DNA of 64,000 bases, from NCBI GenBank assembly GCA_017992055.1, contig JAGOPK010000001.1:682001-746000 (forward strand). The letters are read 5' to 3'. The first letter of the stretch is position 1; every line of letters starts with the position of its first letter. This DNA is from Burkholderiaceae bacterium. GTDB taxonomy: Bacteria > Pseudomonadota > Gammaproteobacteria > Burkholderiales > Burkholderiaceae_C. Shown in pieces: positions 39,601 to 43,393 of this stretch. The translations under genes and the position numbers were made by a program. The notes beneath the pieces were generated by a model. It searched no databases and was not told where the DNA came from. It worked only from the letters and a program-made list of their open reading frames with translations.

Positions 39601-41350
39601 CGCCTTCCAGCTGGGCCGCGTGTCCGGCATGGTCTGGGACGACCGCGATGCCGATGGCCTGCGCGACGCCGATGAAGCCGGCATCGCCGGTGCCACGGTG
39701 TTTGTCGATGCCAATGCCAACGGCAGCCTGGACGACGGCGAGACCACGGTCACCACCGACGAGCATGGCCACTGGTCGCTGACCAGCCTGCGCGCCGGCA
39801 CGCTGAGCGTGGTCGAGCAGTTGCCGGCCGGCTGGGCCCGCGCCGGTGCCCCGGCCAGCCACAGCATCAGCGTGACCAGCGGCCTGGACCGCAGCGACCT
39901 GGACTTCGGCCGCCACGACATCGCGCCCGAGGCCCAGGACGACAGCGCCAGCGTGGTCGCCGGCCAGACGGTGGCCGGCAATGTGCTGGACAACGACAGC
40001 GACCCCGGCCGCGCCGACAAGTCGCTGCTGGTCGTGACCCTGGTCGAAGGCCCGGCCCATGGCGGCCTGGTGCTGGGTGAGGACGGCAGCTTCAGCTACA
40101 CGCCGGCGGCGGGCTACGAAGGTGGCGACAGCTTCCGCTATGCGGTCAGCGACGGCGTCAGCAGCCGCGAGGCCACGGTGCAGATCGTCGTGCGCCACCA
40201 GATGCTGACCGTGGTCGGCTTCAGCGGCGGCCACGACGGCTTCACGGTGCAGTTCTCGCGGCCGCTGGCCAGCGACGGCCTGGACCTCGGCGGTGCCGAT
40301 GGCGACATCGTCGTCACCGACGCCGCCGGCCAGGTGGTGGCCGGCTCGCTGTTCGTCGCCGCCGATGGTCTGAGCGCACGCTTCCTGGCCAGCGGCTCGC
40401 TGCTGGCCGACGGCGTCTACGGCGTGCGCCTGCGCGCCGGCGCCGCCGCGCTGCACGACCAGGCCGGCGTGGCGCTGGATGGCGATGCCAATGGCACGGG
40501 TGGCGACGACTGGCTGGGCAGCTTCAGCGTGGCGCGTGGCGCGGCGCTGAGCGTGGGCCTGGCCGACACCGCCCGCGGCCCGGGCCAGGTGCTGGGCGTG
40601 GCCATCGCCGACACCGGCCTGGCCGTGCGCCTGAGCAATGGCGCGGGCGTGACCTCGGTGCGCTTCACGCTGGCCTATAACCCGGCCCTGCTGGGCCTGG
40701 CCACGGTGGCCCGCGGGGCCGGCCTGCCGGCCGGTGCCAGCTTCAGCGCCACGGCCCTGGGCAGTGGCCTGATCGCGGTGGAGATCAGCGCCGCGGGCGG
40801 CTTGCCGGCCGGTGCGCTGACCCTGGCCCAGCTGGTGGCCACCGTGCCCAGCGGCGCCAGCTACGGCGCGGCGGCGGTGATCGACGTGCGCGAGCTGCAG
40901 GTCAACGGCGGGGCCCTGGCCGCGCTGGACGACGATGCCGTGCATGTGGCGGCCTATGCCGGCGACGTCAGCCGCGACCGCCAGCACAGCACGGCCGACG
41001 TATCGCTGATGCGCCAGCTGCTGTCGGGCGTGATCAACCGCCTGCCGGGCTGGGCCCTGGTCGACGGCCGCATCATCGGCGATGTCAACGGCAGCGGTGC
41101 CTTCGACGCGGTGGACCCGCTGCGCCTGGAGCAGGCCCTGGCCGGCATGCCCGGCGTCACGGTGCCGATCCCTGGCGCGCCGGTGGTCACGCCGCCGGTG
41201 CCGCCGGTGATCCGCATCACCGTGCCGCCGCGTGTGCTGCCGCCGGTGATCACGCCCAAGCTCAGCAGCACACCCCTGAGCACGGTGACGCCGCTGGTGA
41301 CCCCCTCTGCCACAATCAGTGCCAACAGCAGCATCCGAGTGACGCTGTGA
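21614..41350 (+). CDS. Giant LEPR-XLL surface/secreted protein with CARDB array, subtilisin domain and dockerin
   Basis: A 6578-residue protein. There is no classical signal peptide. Instead the N-terminus has the LEPR-XLL motif (LFEALEPRLLLSADLLPGG, residues 25-43), a known conserved start of very long repetitive proteins. Approximate layout: pre-peptidase-like and Ig-like domains 100-1550; 18 CARDB-like repeats 1558-3840; pre-peptidase and carboxypeptidase-regulatory-like domains 3845-4300; propeller-like segments 4335-5030; a Cys-rich patch 5070-5115; a DUF11-like domain 5130-5300; FnIII 5310-5400; two SdrD_B-like domains to 5610; a subtilisin domain 5640-5950 (Asp5657, His5690, Ser5875); a third SdrD_B-like and a cadherin-like domain to about 6195; a cohesin-like region; a dockerin pair from 6450; and a Pro/Thr/Val-rich tail. 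An AGGAGAGACAGGG sequence directly before the ATG supports the start. Likely exported by the downstream cluster and active at the surface in adhesion or matrix work. Confidence 0.9.
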   Translation: MNTFANTPIRNSAYEVPPFRRKALFEALEPRLLLSADLLPGGTPAVVVAASAAAEPSVELSPQASESATPLQLSPVGPLEGGVRLSQTESGSTSGHWNDLPFEHEFSVDLAAGQRLSVAGMLDAGESNDYYGVVLTLLDPEGNEVGSADGNQRALLQTLAAPMDGSYSVLLRLEFRAEPGEYSPPESIAWELVATIDAAIEQEAIGDGSNSWLGDAQALDDFRPLPLGGASRTAVVGVLERAAGNGSDADTYRIDLGAGETLEVETTLSNQYGYLQLLNDQGQVVAAAVRTGESMAWEGPIGLPRFVSEVDATYFLRLETWWDETPGLPPLEYTLVVARNASLDPDSHERLGETGVQLVGFQTPPVEASASGELAPASTQIGNQHQYLALAQSDSVLIDLAPIADAGNLGGLWADLRVEDADSGETLLLSEQAPPEGQAGRRFSVATEVGQRLRIVLEAYDNGQLLMQVQGAAGENPLPEVLYSSLDDGRVAASSPWQWLTLSEPVLADRLGAPRLLDGEGLQIGTALLQIYSQGDSLSLRLPDNLPAGDYTLVFDDGMLSDLSGQPLPGFEYSFSVDDQRPQLLSPSLATPLELQPVDQSITLQFDEAMNTAYWPNPSFTDAQGQPMELGWSHAWSADGTQLTLHLQGELPEGQFTMSLDEWVLQDLAGNTLDADPLSAGVQPLQLRLSVDREVYAMPALAEREPFGALVYASSVNAVINGGTGSDDVDEFTIELQAGMRITPVLSAALGQAVSTLPRLGVVLVDPEGVERAWGETTAPGRALLLDEFVVPQTGTWRLRVSSPDGGSGAYQASIIVGAALQREFTELNGQLQPSNGSRAQAEDLEPSSRSLAEGIDRLASVGRFSPSFHPDTGALQSDLDFFSFTLEAGQTASIVLAIQGTTPVSNLRMALFDDSGDWASSAGQLVAAAISSQSADRIILDYTNHGDSAVTLFARPRADSSASYTLVVTRGAGFDVGATDGVPQALGPTGAVLGAIDGSSATVAGGVGPISGSPASQMDVYDGNGFYWDIESDGSVNNGTSDAYDGGLYLSLQENGSDQGFDYENGTRANASQTLALSDDTGNDLRLDRRIFVPTNDGFARYLDQVTNTGSSSRTLTLTLATNLGSDSGTQLIATDAGDLGYDAADHWLITDDADGMYDPSMAHVVWGDGGQAPDSASLSRDNMQQRWTVTLAPGQTVGLLHFAVQAQNQATARATAERLVQLPAEALAGLSPAELASIVNFNTAAGDAYRFWAQAGDELALSVQALVDGGLPFTLRLVAPDGSVRLDTGTPSGALAGLSTGLTVDLAGEWTVQVYGGQSRGEYLLLLQGATGTAPAPQVVAVSPTADQPVAATPAYIDVSFDSFIRSDSAQAEDLALDASATAAGVAVSSVEVRSGKTLRFHLNGVQQPEGLVGWSIADGALMGHDGQGNQAADGSFFIDRTAPVVLGGSSGSQRAPLQQLQFVLSEAMATAGLDLDDILSFTGPLGEDLRNQIYAVEADGDLLTVRFYNQSALGLYSMTLAGSVTDRAGNALDQDGDGQFGELQDDSFSISVEVTQVDLVAGSLTLPESMTTGQQVQLSWVITNQGNSPLPADSSWYDRVWLESEDGTVQVHLGDFSRYQYEPLPSGESVLISQWITVPQNANLASGNYRLRVQADIYGYIAESNDNNNGALSEASTALTVLRPDMVVRDLVVPAQVQGGQNFEVRWTDFNQGDANASSPYGYYYARIELLDSSDGVVGSWSQYYYTDGPIEAGTGEARSYWLTVPSDRPEGEYRVRVTTDLYNYIVEPGAEDNNSSVSEPIAVSQVDLVPVSVTTSASSVDMGASLTISWEVRNDGSATTEGSSWYDLVLLIDPTTGQEAWSSYVSVTPTLVSGASYSQSYTFNVPMSAALARGDYIVRVIADGWGYRTEGNESNNTRDAEQLLHIVPASVADLVVTEVTPGVASIAANLELALSWTVANQGDAASGYFYDRIFLVNEAGSATYLGEIYQNAGLAAGASITRETTVHVPHTLPVGNYRVRVVSDWYDHVEEFNDENNNTGESTPISVTTAIVADLRIDSVTPPASITLGQPITVAWTGSNQGTGDIPAGSGWYERVELLRASNNAVAFTTYVWVTPSGGVPAGGGSYSGSLTFTPPLDAANLPEGDYRIRVTADQYYNYVRESDENNNSLTSSGVVPLLAAPTPDLVPEVPVVSTSSAPANTRVTISWNERNDGDAATSGGYYTRIDLIRVSNGSTVLQQFPLFNTPASINPGETVARSQEIVLPASLTPGQYRVRVVTDHYGNINEYDREGNNTAQSVEFTVTEAIRADLGNVRITSELPAAPQFGSTLSLTYAVDNIGSGSTQNVRWNDSVRLVRISDGAVISTTNVTSGNTGTGVAAGGSYSNTVVLSLPLQAGTNSGDYRIEILTDTNNALNEADRSNNNGASAALAVAVPPLANLVVRDVTAPAAVTAGLEMDVSWVVDNIGDGGLYLRHGASYNYFHDRVYLADASGANLLRELGTFQVNGPFPADADPLARVQRITLPDTVVNGTYTIVVVTDYHNYIEEHNGESDNRAVSAQFTVTQPPRVDLQVDTVAVPPSAQAGSTLSLTWRTRNAGSADFVGGFREQVQISPVADFSSGVQTLSPAADFSGNLAAGASVERSATLTLPISVNGPNDVTRSWYVRVVTDTLNQVYEYDLENNNASTPGSTVITRPALPDLVVDSVDAPDAAVAGTEVVVTYTVTNNGSAEAGARTDRIRLNVESGSAWALVLDNVVDTPLAAGASQTLTARFTLPVNNGNTGFSGRLRAQVTTDVLGQVSEYPLDDNNSRLDLNQLVVSLPPLPNLTVGDIVVPLDALTETDIPLRWTISNSGAAAVTGGWTDYLYLSADGVIDASDRFVGAYNIEAQLAAGASIERVQTYTVPQDLVGTWRLLVRTDAAGQIFEGAGGENDNVGIDGQTLSTRLRPLPNLVVQTVTPPVNAFSGQEAVVSWTVGNVGTGATSVPVWRDAVYLSLDDVLDSADTLLATAANPGYLEVGGAYANSASFTLPRGIDGNYRFIVVTDVYREMFEGLAASAAETDNTSAPALARVTLTPPPDLQVSTVSAPPQAFSGEPVTVNWTVINDGDGRTREASWSDRIYLSTDDSLDGADTVLATIAHNGALDAGEHYNGSASLQLPIGISGPFYFIVVSDIYSQVYEHTSENNNGRVEETPTEILLTPPPDLEITDAGFAATARAGTTYTVQLRVDNLGASDTPDRQSWWYDQLWLSLDDIVDGSDLALGSLWHYGTVAADGGYNLSISGLLPAGMQGRYKLLARVDVDNRLFEGVAGSAGEANNFQLLGAVDVYQSRPDLVVSSFSMPDTVEAGRTATFSWTVGNQGDGDTITAGWSDSLWVSLDGTLGNGDDVLIGSVGHAGVLAPGGSYTVTVAPTLPFSLIGNGRFYVRTDGGAQVTESNETNNLSTPVLTPISRRDSDLVVSEAQVTPVAGDDRSFDLRYVVTNTGEAATHLNAWSDGIWLSSDGVIGAGDTRVKTVFRGNPLAAGEHYVVTQRITVPADVPEGSFKVLVRADEDNAVIEASDANNVAQAEVRIGGLPAPDGELPIGGLEVLTPEFTVTAVDAPEAAFSGQQVTLRWTVRNDGDAAQNPYWWYGAYDQVFLSSDPFLDNGDLSLGFAGWNNQAGGGNEVERSLQVTLPVGRAGAFYVLVKADAGNHFAESNDANNTAFDPALLDITLAPPADLVAGSISLPANAQPGQAMAITYRVDNASSNAALGAWRDTLYLSKDDVLDTGDVVFGSVDVYGPVAGGTFYTRTVNATVPGVDPGEYKLIVRSDVRNVLVEASEANNLSASVDAVTLDLPELQLGVPTTGTLGAGQSLFFKVTVGAGEALRFTLDGPGDDVAHDLWVGHNSVPSRSRNDVGSGEQYTPDPVLTVPTTEAGTYYVRIDASAFVSGAYSLRADLVPFSVEAVDEDTVGNRGEATVRVDGARFDADTQFELVATDGTVYRAVEVNLRDAGRAYVTFDLYGAEVGQYDLRALRTDAATGATVQAVLAASVAVVEGVGADAFLTINGPTAVQVNRDASFQLNYSNDGDADTMAPLIIVTPSNGTQVGMSSKSLGSEPLFILGTSLDGPLDLLRPGARYSLPVAYKAPGETGFLSIEARPVQSDSTEAITDWAAIERALRPTGVNLPAWQSFWARVQPAIGSTLGDLVQVLNDMAVRLSPAGDPVRDVRQLFALQLAADPDWLPTRAVAGQLLSSDDGTAVAGATVQLVAQRGDTWQVVGSAVTAADGSFGISGVRAGNYYWALGSGQFDMDRDGAADTVLTPLSVAANAAVPSSTLYLLPSSYDDAVDRQDSNAQLLVDSSGVVHMMWTRGDLLYHAWRDASGEWVDARPISERAGSNLAVAAGATLVGGEPGLIAVWEEGVGNDTQVFAAVAVAAEGGGYVWSRPTQITDEDVGSYAPSVEINGLGQAVVTFLRRDFDIQDDPDQYHALIEIDPNALVWSDIDGYLGTPAAQAAFDAAEIEPLGTTKISVGYPSKDFGPYEIAGFSFNASFEGTISSTLDDAACTVTDALTGKASLAFRVPEIGRAVFEGQASGNANWSVDPNTQDWKFGGAQIDAAASGKLEVKDGIFKVLQAIPATAPVALSLRKAMNFISNKTGGAVKLENTVILGPFGFEAKDLRWSTNAPFPAFIWPDSIGEFSIGGEIGLAAKAVVKSWDAELSLEGRVGLKAKLYPSFQLDANYTVSLQGKVAGWVLINGEWSDSGNIVGGSSLESASGAANPEDADDLIFVWDPAATLGTTNVYGSGAIDSGVAGNRVGDSSLELARGNDGTVYGLFARDGDAVAGEIGNRIMVTSLAGGGWGSATAIDGTLGFNSEGELAVLADGSRLALWSHASTDGLTTASAIDDVMAARKQSDLYFSIDTGSGFSPAVRLTDAVGSDGDVAIAKGADGSIAIAWVNDNGGEQVLYSARWNGTGFDAPTEVARTTGGTLSNVTIALSGGQTLLAWNLDSDAADDANALSLQFATLDGATAEVGEFETAAMDPAFEKLLVTPAPVDTGTGLDSASLMPLAGWPLFAVPEDCKQCTPEKLKKITEAAPDCRPGGGSSTTLDSKKCIEKTITYAPCVTRPSDPNDIVGPDGYGEEKWVKASEALEYTIRFENQASATAPAQVVTITQTLDEDLDARSFRVTGFGFADLRIDPAQSRASYSGRLDLRESQGIYLDVTANIDTATRLITWTFTTIDPATGDVPVDANLGFLLPNDDTGRGDGFVSYTVKPLRAADTGTVIDAQARIVFDTEAPIDTPAIFNTLDVGLPSSQVEALPETTSESTFTVRWGGTDAEGGSAIRDYEVYVSTDGGEWTLWQLATSDTEAVFEGEGGHVYAFYSVARDNAGNVEAAPATADATIRVLAQTGSVSGIVFGDIDADGSQDEGEAAAEGWTVFVDADADGTLDEGELSVVTAADGAWSFAELQPGDWRIAIQPRSGFEVTSPLAGYHDVAVTAGGAVSGRNFGTLALGSIAGAQFNDVNGNGQREAGEDGLAGWTVFIDADGDGLLDAGERSTLTAADGSYAFDGLRAGTYQVAVVTPEGWIQTRPGTSAAGQASTATVVTLAGSLASISLPACACGGTVTTLAAQQAGWDEQLVELDQLRADPGYAGVDGSGIRVVVIDTGIDASHPFFDGRVVYQYDFADNDAQAIDRNGHGTHVAGVIAGADAMFGGVAQGAELIVLKVFGDDGSGSFANLERALQWVNANAAAWNIGVVNLSLGDGSNWDNAGSRYGLGDEFASLAAKNIITVAAAGNNYASVNALGVAYPAADPAVLAVGAVWTGDFGGPWSFGNGGTDHVTGLDHIASFSQRDDDQVDIFAPGARLTSAAIGGGVRTMQGTSQSAAYVSGVAALAQQLAHQHLGRSLTVGEFHELLASTAVSINDGDDERDNVNNTGLNYGRLDVKALADAIVAMSGGSTGGGQPGGGDEGGDGDTPTLPAAGGGAITVELGVGEAETGADFGAFQLGRVSGMVWDDRDADGLRDADEAGIAGATVFVDANANGSLDDGETTVTTDEHGHWSLTSLRAGTLSVVEQLPAGWARAGAPASHSISVTSGLDRSDLDFGRHDIAPEAQDDSASVVAGQTVAGNVLDNDSDPGRADKSLLVVTLVEGPAHGGLVLGEDGSFSYTPAAGYEGGDSFRYAVSDGVSSREATVQIVVRHQMLTVVGFSGGHDGFTVQFSRPLASDGLDLGGADGDIVVTDAAGQVVAGSLFVAADGLSARFLASGSLLADGVYGVRLRAGAAALHDQAGVALDGDANGTGGDDWLGSFSVARGAALSVGLADTARGPGQVLGVAIADTGLAVRLSNGAGVTSVRFTLAYNPALLGLATVARGAGLPAGASFSATALGSGLIAVEISAAGGLPAGALTLAQLVATVPSGASYGAAAVIDVRELQVNGGALAALDDDAVHVAAYAGDVSRDRQHSTADVSLMRQLLSGVINRLPGWALVDGRIIGDVNGSGAFDAVDPLRLEQALAGMPGVTVPIPGAPVVTPPVPPVIRITVPPRVLPPVITPKLSSTPLSTVTPLVTPSATISANSSIRVTL
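26285..33133 (+). repeat. Array of 18 CARDB-like repeats within the giant protein
   Basis: Each unit is about 120-130 residues. It opens with a (P/A/V)DLVV-type strand, has a WTV-x-N-x-G core, a W-x-D-x-(I/V)(Y/W)LS segment and ends in an E-x-(N/D)E-x-NN turn. Approximate unit starts: 26290, 26673, 27041, 27420, 27784, 28177, 28552, 28936, 29332, 29723, 30100, 30474, 30861, 31233, 31620, 31990, 32402 and 32782. Units are diverged in sequence (not recent copies), though units 11-18 share the S(L/T)DD-like turn more closely. CARDB repeats are Ig-like adhesion folds. Confidence 0.85.
38530..39460 (+). other. Subtilisin-like (S8) protease domain inside the giant protein
   Basis: The catalytic triad is complete: Asp5657 in VVVIDTGIDASHPF, His5690 in NGHGTHVAGVIAG and Ser5875 in MQGTSQSAAYVSG. 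The oxyanion Asn is in AAAGNNYASVN. The usual GTSMA is GTSQSA here. The domain is inserted between SdrD_B-like modules and lacks its own propeptide or signal, so it may cut the host protein itself or matrix partners. Confidence 0.88.
40950..41165 (+). other. Dockerin-like calcium-binding pair near the C-terminus
   Basis: Two 22-residue-type repeats are visible: GDVSRDRQHSTADVSLMRQL (from residue 6450) and IGDVNGSGAFDAVDPLRLEQ about 40 residues later. Both have the D-x-(N/S)-x-(S/D)-G calcium-loop pattern and a following helix. A cohesin-like region immediately precedes them in the same chain. A roughly 60-residue Pro/Thr/Val tail follows. Confidence 0.7.
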
Positions 41351-41386
41351 TGCCGGCCTGAACGTCAGAACGACGGCGGCAGCAAG

Positions 41387-41414
41387 GATCAGGGGGCCCT
41401 CGGGCCCCCTGATC
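41387..41414. terminator. Strong hairpin after the LEPR-XLL gene
   Basis: Two 13-base arms, GATCAGGGGGCCC and GGGCCCCCTGATC, are perfect reverse complements with only 2 nt between them. It starts 37 nt after the giant gene's stop and ends 4 nt before the nominal start of the next gene. There is no T-run. It may end most transcripts or act as a processing or attenuation point that lowers expression of the downstream export genes. Confidence 0.65.
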
Positions 41415-41418
41415 GCTG

Positions 41419-43389
41419 ATGTCCGTCGCGGGCCGCCTGTCTCATCCGTTCTCGCGCCGGAGTCCCGTCGTCTTGGAACCGAACGAACGTGAAGGGCGGA
41501 GCGCCACCGCCGCGGTCGCCACCGTCGCCGCAGCGGCCAGCTCCGCCAACCAGGCCTGGACGGCCTTCACCCAGGCCGACTCGGTCGGCGCCTTCGCCCA
41601 GTCCTGGCTGGCCCTGGTGGCCGAGCAGGTGGGCCGTGCGCGGCGCGCCATGGTGCTGCTGCGGGGCGCCGATGGCAGCTTTGCGCCGGTGGCCTTCTGG
41701 CCCGCCGCCGAGCTGGACATGACCGACCTGGCCGAGCCGGCACGGCGCTGCCTGGCCGCGCGCAGTGCCCAGGCCGAGCTGCTGGCGCCACCGGCCGGCG
41801 CCGCGGCCGGCACGCCGGCGGCCGTGCCGGGCCTGGTGCTGGCCTATCCGGTGGACCTGCGCGGCGAGCTGCGCGGCGCCGTGGTGATGGACGTGATGGG
41901 CCGGCCCGAGGCCCAGGTGCAGCAGGCCTTTCGCGCGCTGACCTGGGGCATGGGCTGGCTGGACGCCATGCTGCGCGGCGAGGAGGCCACGCAGCAGGCC
42001 ACGGCCGCCGAGCGCAGCCGCCAGGTCATCGACGCCATGCTGCGCGTGGCCGAGGCCGCCGACCTGGACGAGGCCGCGCACCTGGCGGTGGACGGCCTGG
42101 CCGAGCGCCTGGGCCTGTCGCGGGCCTCGCTGGGCCTGGTCGACGATGGTGGCGACCGCGTGCGGCTGCAGGCCTTGTCGGCCACCGCCTGGTTCGACCA
42201 CCGCAGCGCCCTGGTGCGGCGGCTGGAAAACGCCATGGAGGAGGCCTGGGACCAGCGTGCCAGCCTGGTGCTGCCGGCGCTGGCCGAGCGGCCGGTGGCG
42301 GTGGACCTGGCCCACCAGGCGCTGGCCGGCGGCGGTGAGGGCGGTGCCGGCGCGGTCAGCGTGGCCTCGGCCGTGGTGCTGGCGCGCAGCCAGGCGCTGG
42401 GCGTGCTGTGCATCGAGCGCCCGGCCGAGCGGCCGATCAGCGCTGCCGACCTGGCCACGCTGGAGGCCTGGGCCCAGGCCCTGGGCCCGGTGCTGGCCCT
42501 GCACCGCGACGGCAACCGCTGGCTTGCCGGACGCTCGCGCCGGCAGTGGCTGGCCGTGCGCGAGGCCTTCAGCGATCCACGCCGTCCGTCCTGGCGCATC
42601 GGCGCGGCGGTGGTGGCCGTGCTGCTGCTGGCGCTGGTGTTTGCCGACGGCCACTGGCGCATCAGCGCGCCGGCCACCATCGAGGGCGCGGTGCAGCGCG
42701 CCGTGGTGGCGCCGTTCGAGGGCTTTGTGCGCAGCGCGCCGGTCAAGGCCGGCCAGCGCGTCAAGGCCGGCGATGTGCTGGCCACGCTGGACGACCGCGA
42801 CCTGCTGCTGGAGCGCGAGCGCCATGCCAGCGAGCGCGACCGCCACGAGCGCCGCTACCGCGATGCGCTGTCGCGCCACGAGCGCGCCGAGGCGCGCATC
42901 GCCGCGGCCGAGATGGCCGAGGCCCAGGCCCAGCTGGCCCTGGTCGAAGAACGCCTGGCACGCACCCGACTGGTCGCGCCGTTTGACGGCCTGGTGGTCT
43001 CGGGCGACCTGAGCCAGCAGCTGGGCAGCCCGGTGGAAAAGGGCAAGACGCTGTTCGAGGTGGCGCCGCTGGATGCCTTCCGCGTGGTGCTCAAGGTCGA
43101 CGAGACCGACATGCGCGGCGTCGCCGTGGGCCAGCGCGGCCAGCTGGTGCTGGCCGGCCTGACCGGCGATACGCTGGGCTTTGCGGTGCGTGGCATCTCG
43201 GTGGCGGCGCCGGCCGATGGCCGCAATGCCTTCGAGGTCGAGGCTCAGCTCGATGCCGCGCCGGCCATGCTGCGCCCGGGCATGGAAGGCGTCGGCAAGA
43301 TCGAGGCCGGCGAGCGCCGCTTGCTGTGGATCTGGACCCACCGCTTCACCGACTGGCTGCGCCTCAAGCTCTGGCAGTGGCTGCCCTGA
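41419..43389 (+). CDS. GAF-HlyD fusion: membrane-fusion adaptor with cytoplasmic GAF domains
   Basis: A 656-residue protein. Residues about 55-185 and 190-370 look like two GAF-type sensor domains (VIDAMLRVAEAADLDEAAHL ... ALGVLCIERPAERPISAADL). A single membrane segment follows (WRIGAAVVAVLLLALVFADG, about 391-410). Then comes a HlyD-type periplasmic part: lipoyl half VVAPFEGFVRSAPVKAGQRV, a charged coiled coil (ERHASERDRHERRYRDALSR), second lipoyl half TRLVAPFDGLVVSGDLSQQL, and a beta-barrel. The topology puts GAF inside and HlyD outside. The start is uncertain: the ATG at 41419 has no clear ribosome-binding site, while a TTG at 41473 has GGAG 10 nt upstream. First gene of the candidate export cluster, 4 nt before the next gene. 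Confidence 0.82.
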   Translation: MSVAGRLSHPFSRRSPVVLEPNEREGRSATAAVATVAAAASSANQAWTAFTQADSVGAFAQSWLALVAEQVGRARRAMVLLRGADGSFAPVAFWPAAELDMTDLAEPARRCLAARSAQAELLAPPAGAAAGTPAAVPGLVLAYPVDLRGELRGAVVMDVMGRPEAQVQQAFRALTWGMGWLDAMLRGEEATQQATAAERSRQVIDAMLRVAEAADLDEAAHLAVDGLAERLGLSRASLGLVDDGGDRVRLQALSATAWFDHRSALVRRLENAMEEAWDQRASLVLPALAERPVAVDLAHQALAGGGEGGAGAVSVASAVVLARSQALGVLCIERPAERPISAADLATLEAWAQALGPVLALHRDGNRWLAGRSRRQWLAVREAFSDPRRPSWRIGAAVVAVLLLALVFADGHWRISAPATIEGAVQRAVVAPFEGFVRSAPVKAGQRVKAGDVLATLDDRDLLLERERHASERDRHERRYRDALSRHERAEARIAAAEMAEAQAQLALVEERLARTRLVAPFDGLVVSGDLSQQLGSPVEKGKTLFEVAPLDAFRVVLKVDETDMRGVAVGQRGQLVLAGLTGDTLGFAVRGISVAAPADGRNAFEVEAQLDAAPAMLRPGMEGVGKIEAGERRLLWIWTHRFTDWLRLKLWQWLP

Positions 43390-43393
43390 ACGC

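Noticed and set aside
25310-40987. An uninterrupted minus-strand frame of 5225 codons opposite the giant gene
   Set aside because: Its translation is His/Ala/Gly/Val/Arg/Gln-rich without domains. It mirrors the periodic codon use of the plus-strand CARDB and SdrD_B coding sequence. GC-rich third positions remove stops from this antisense frame.
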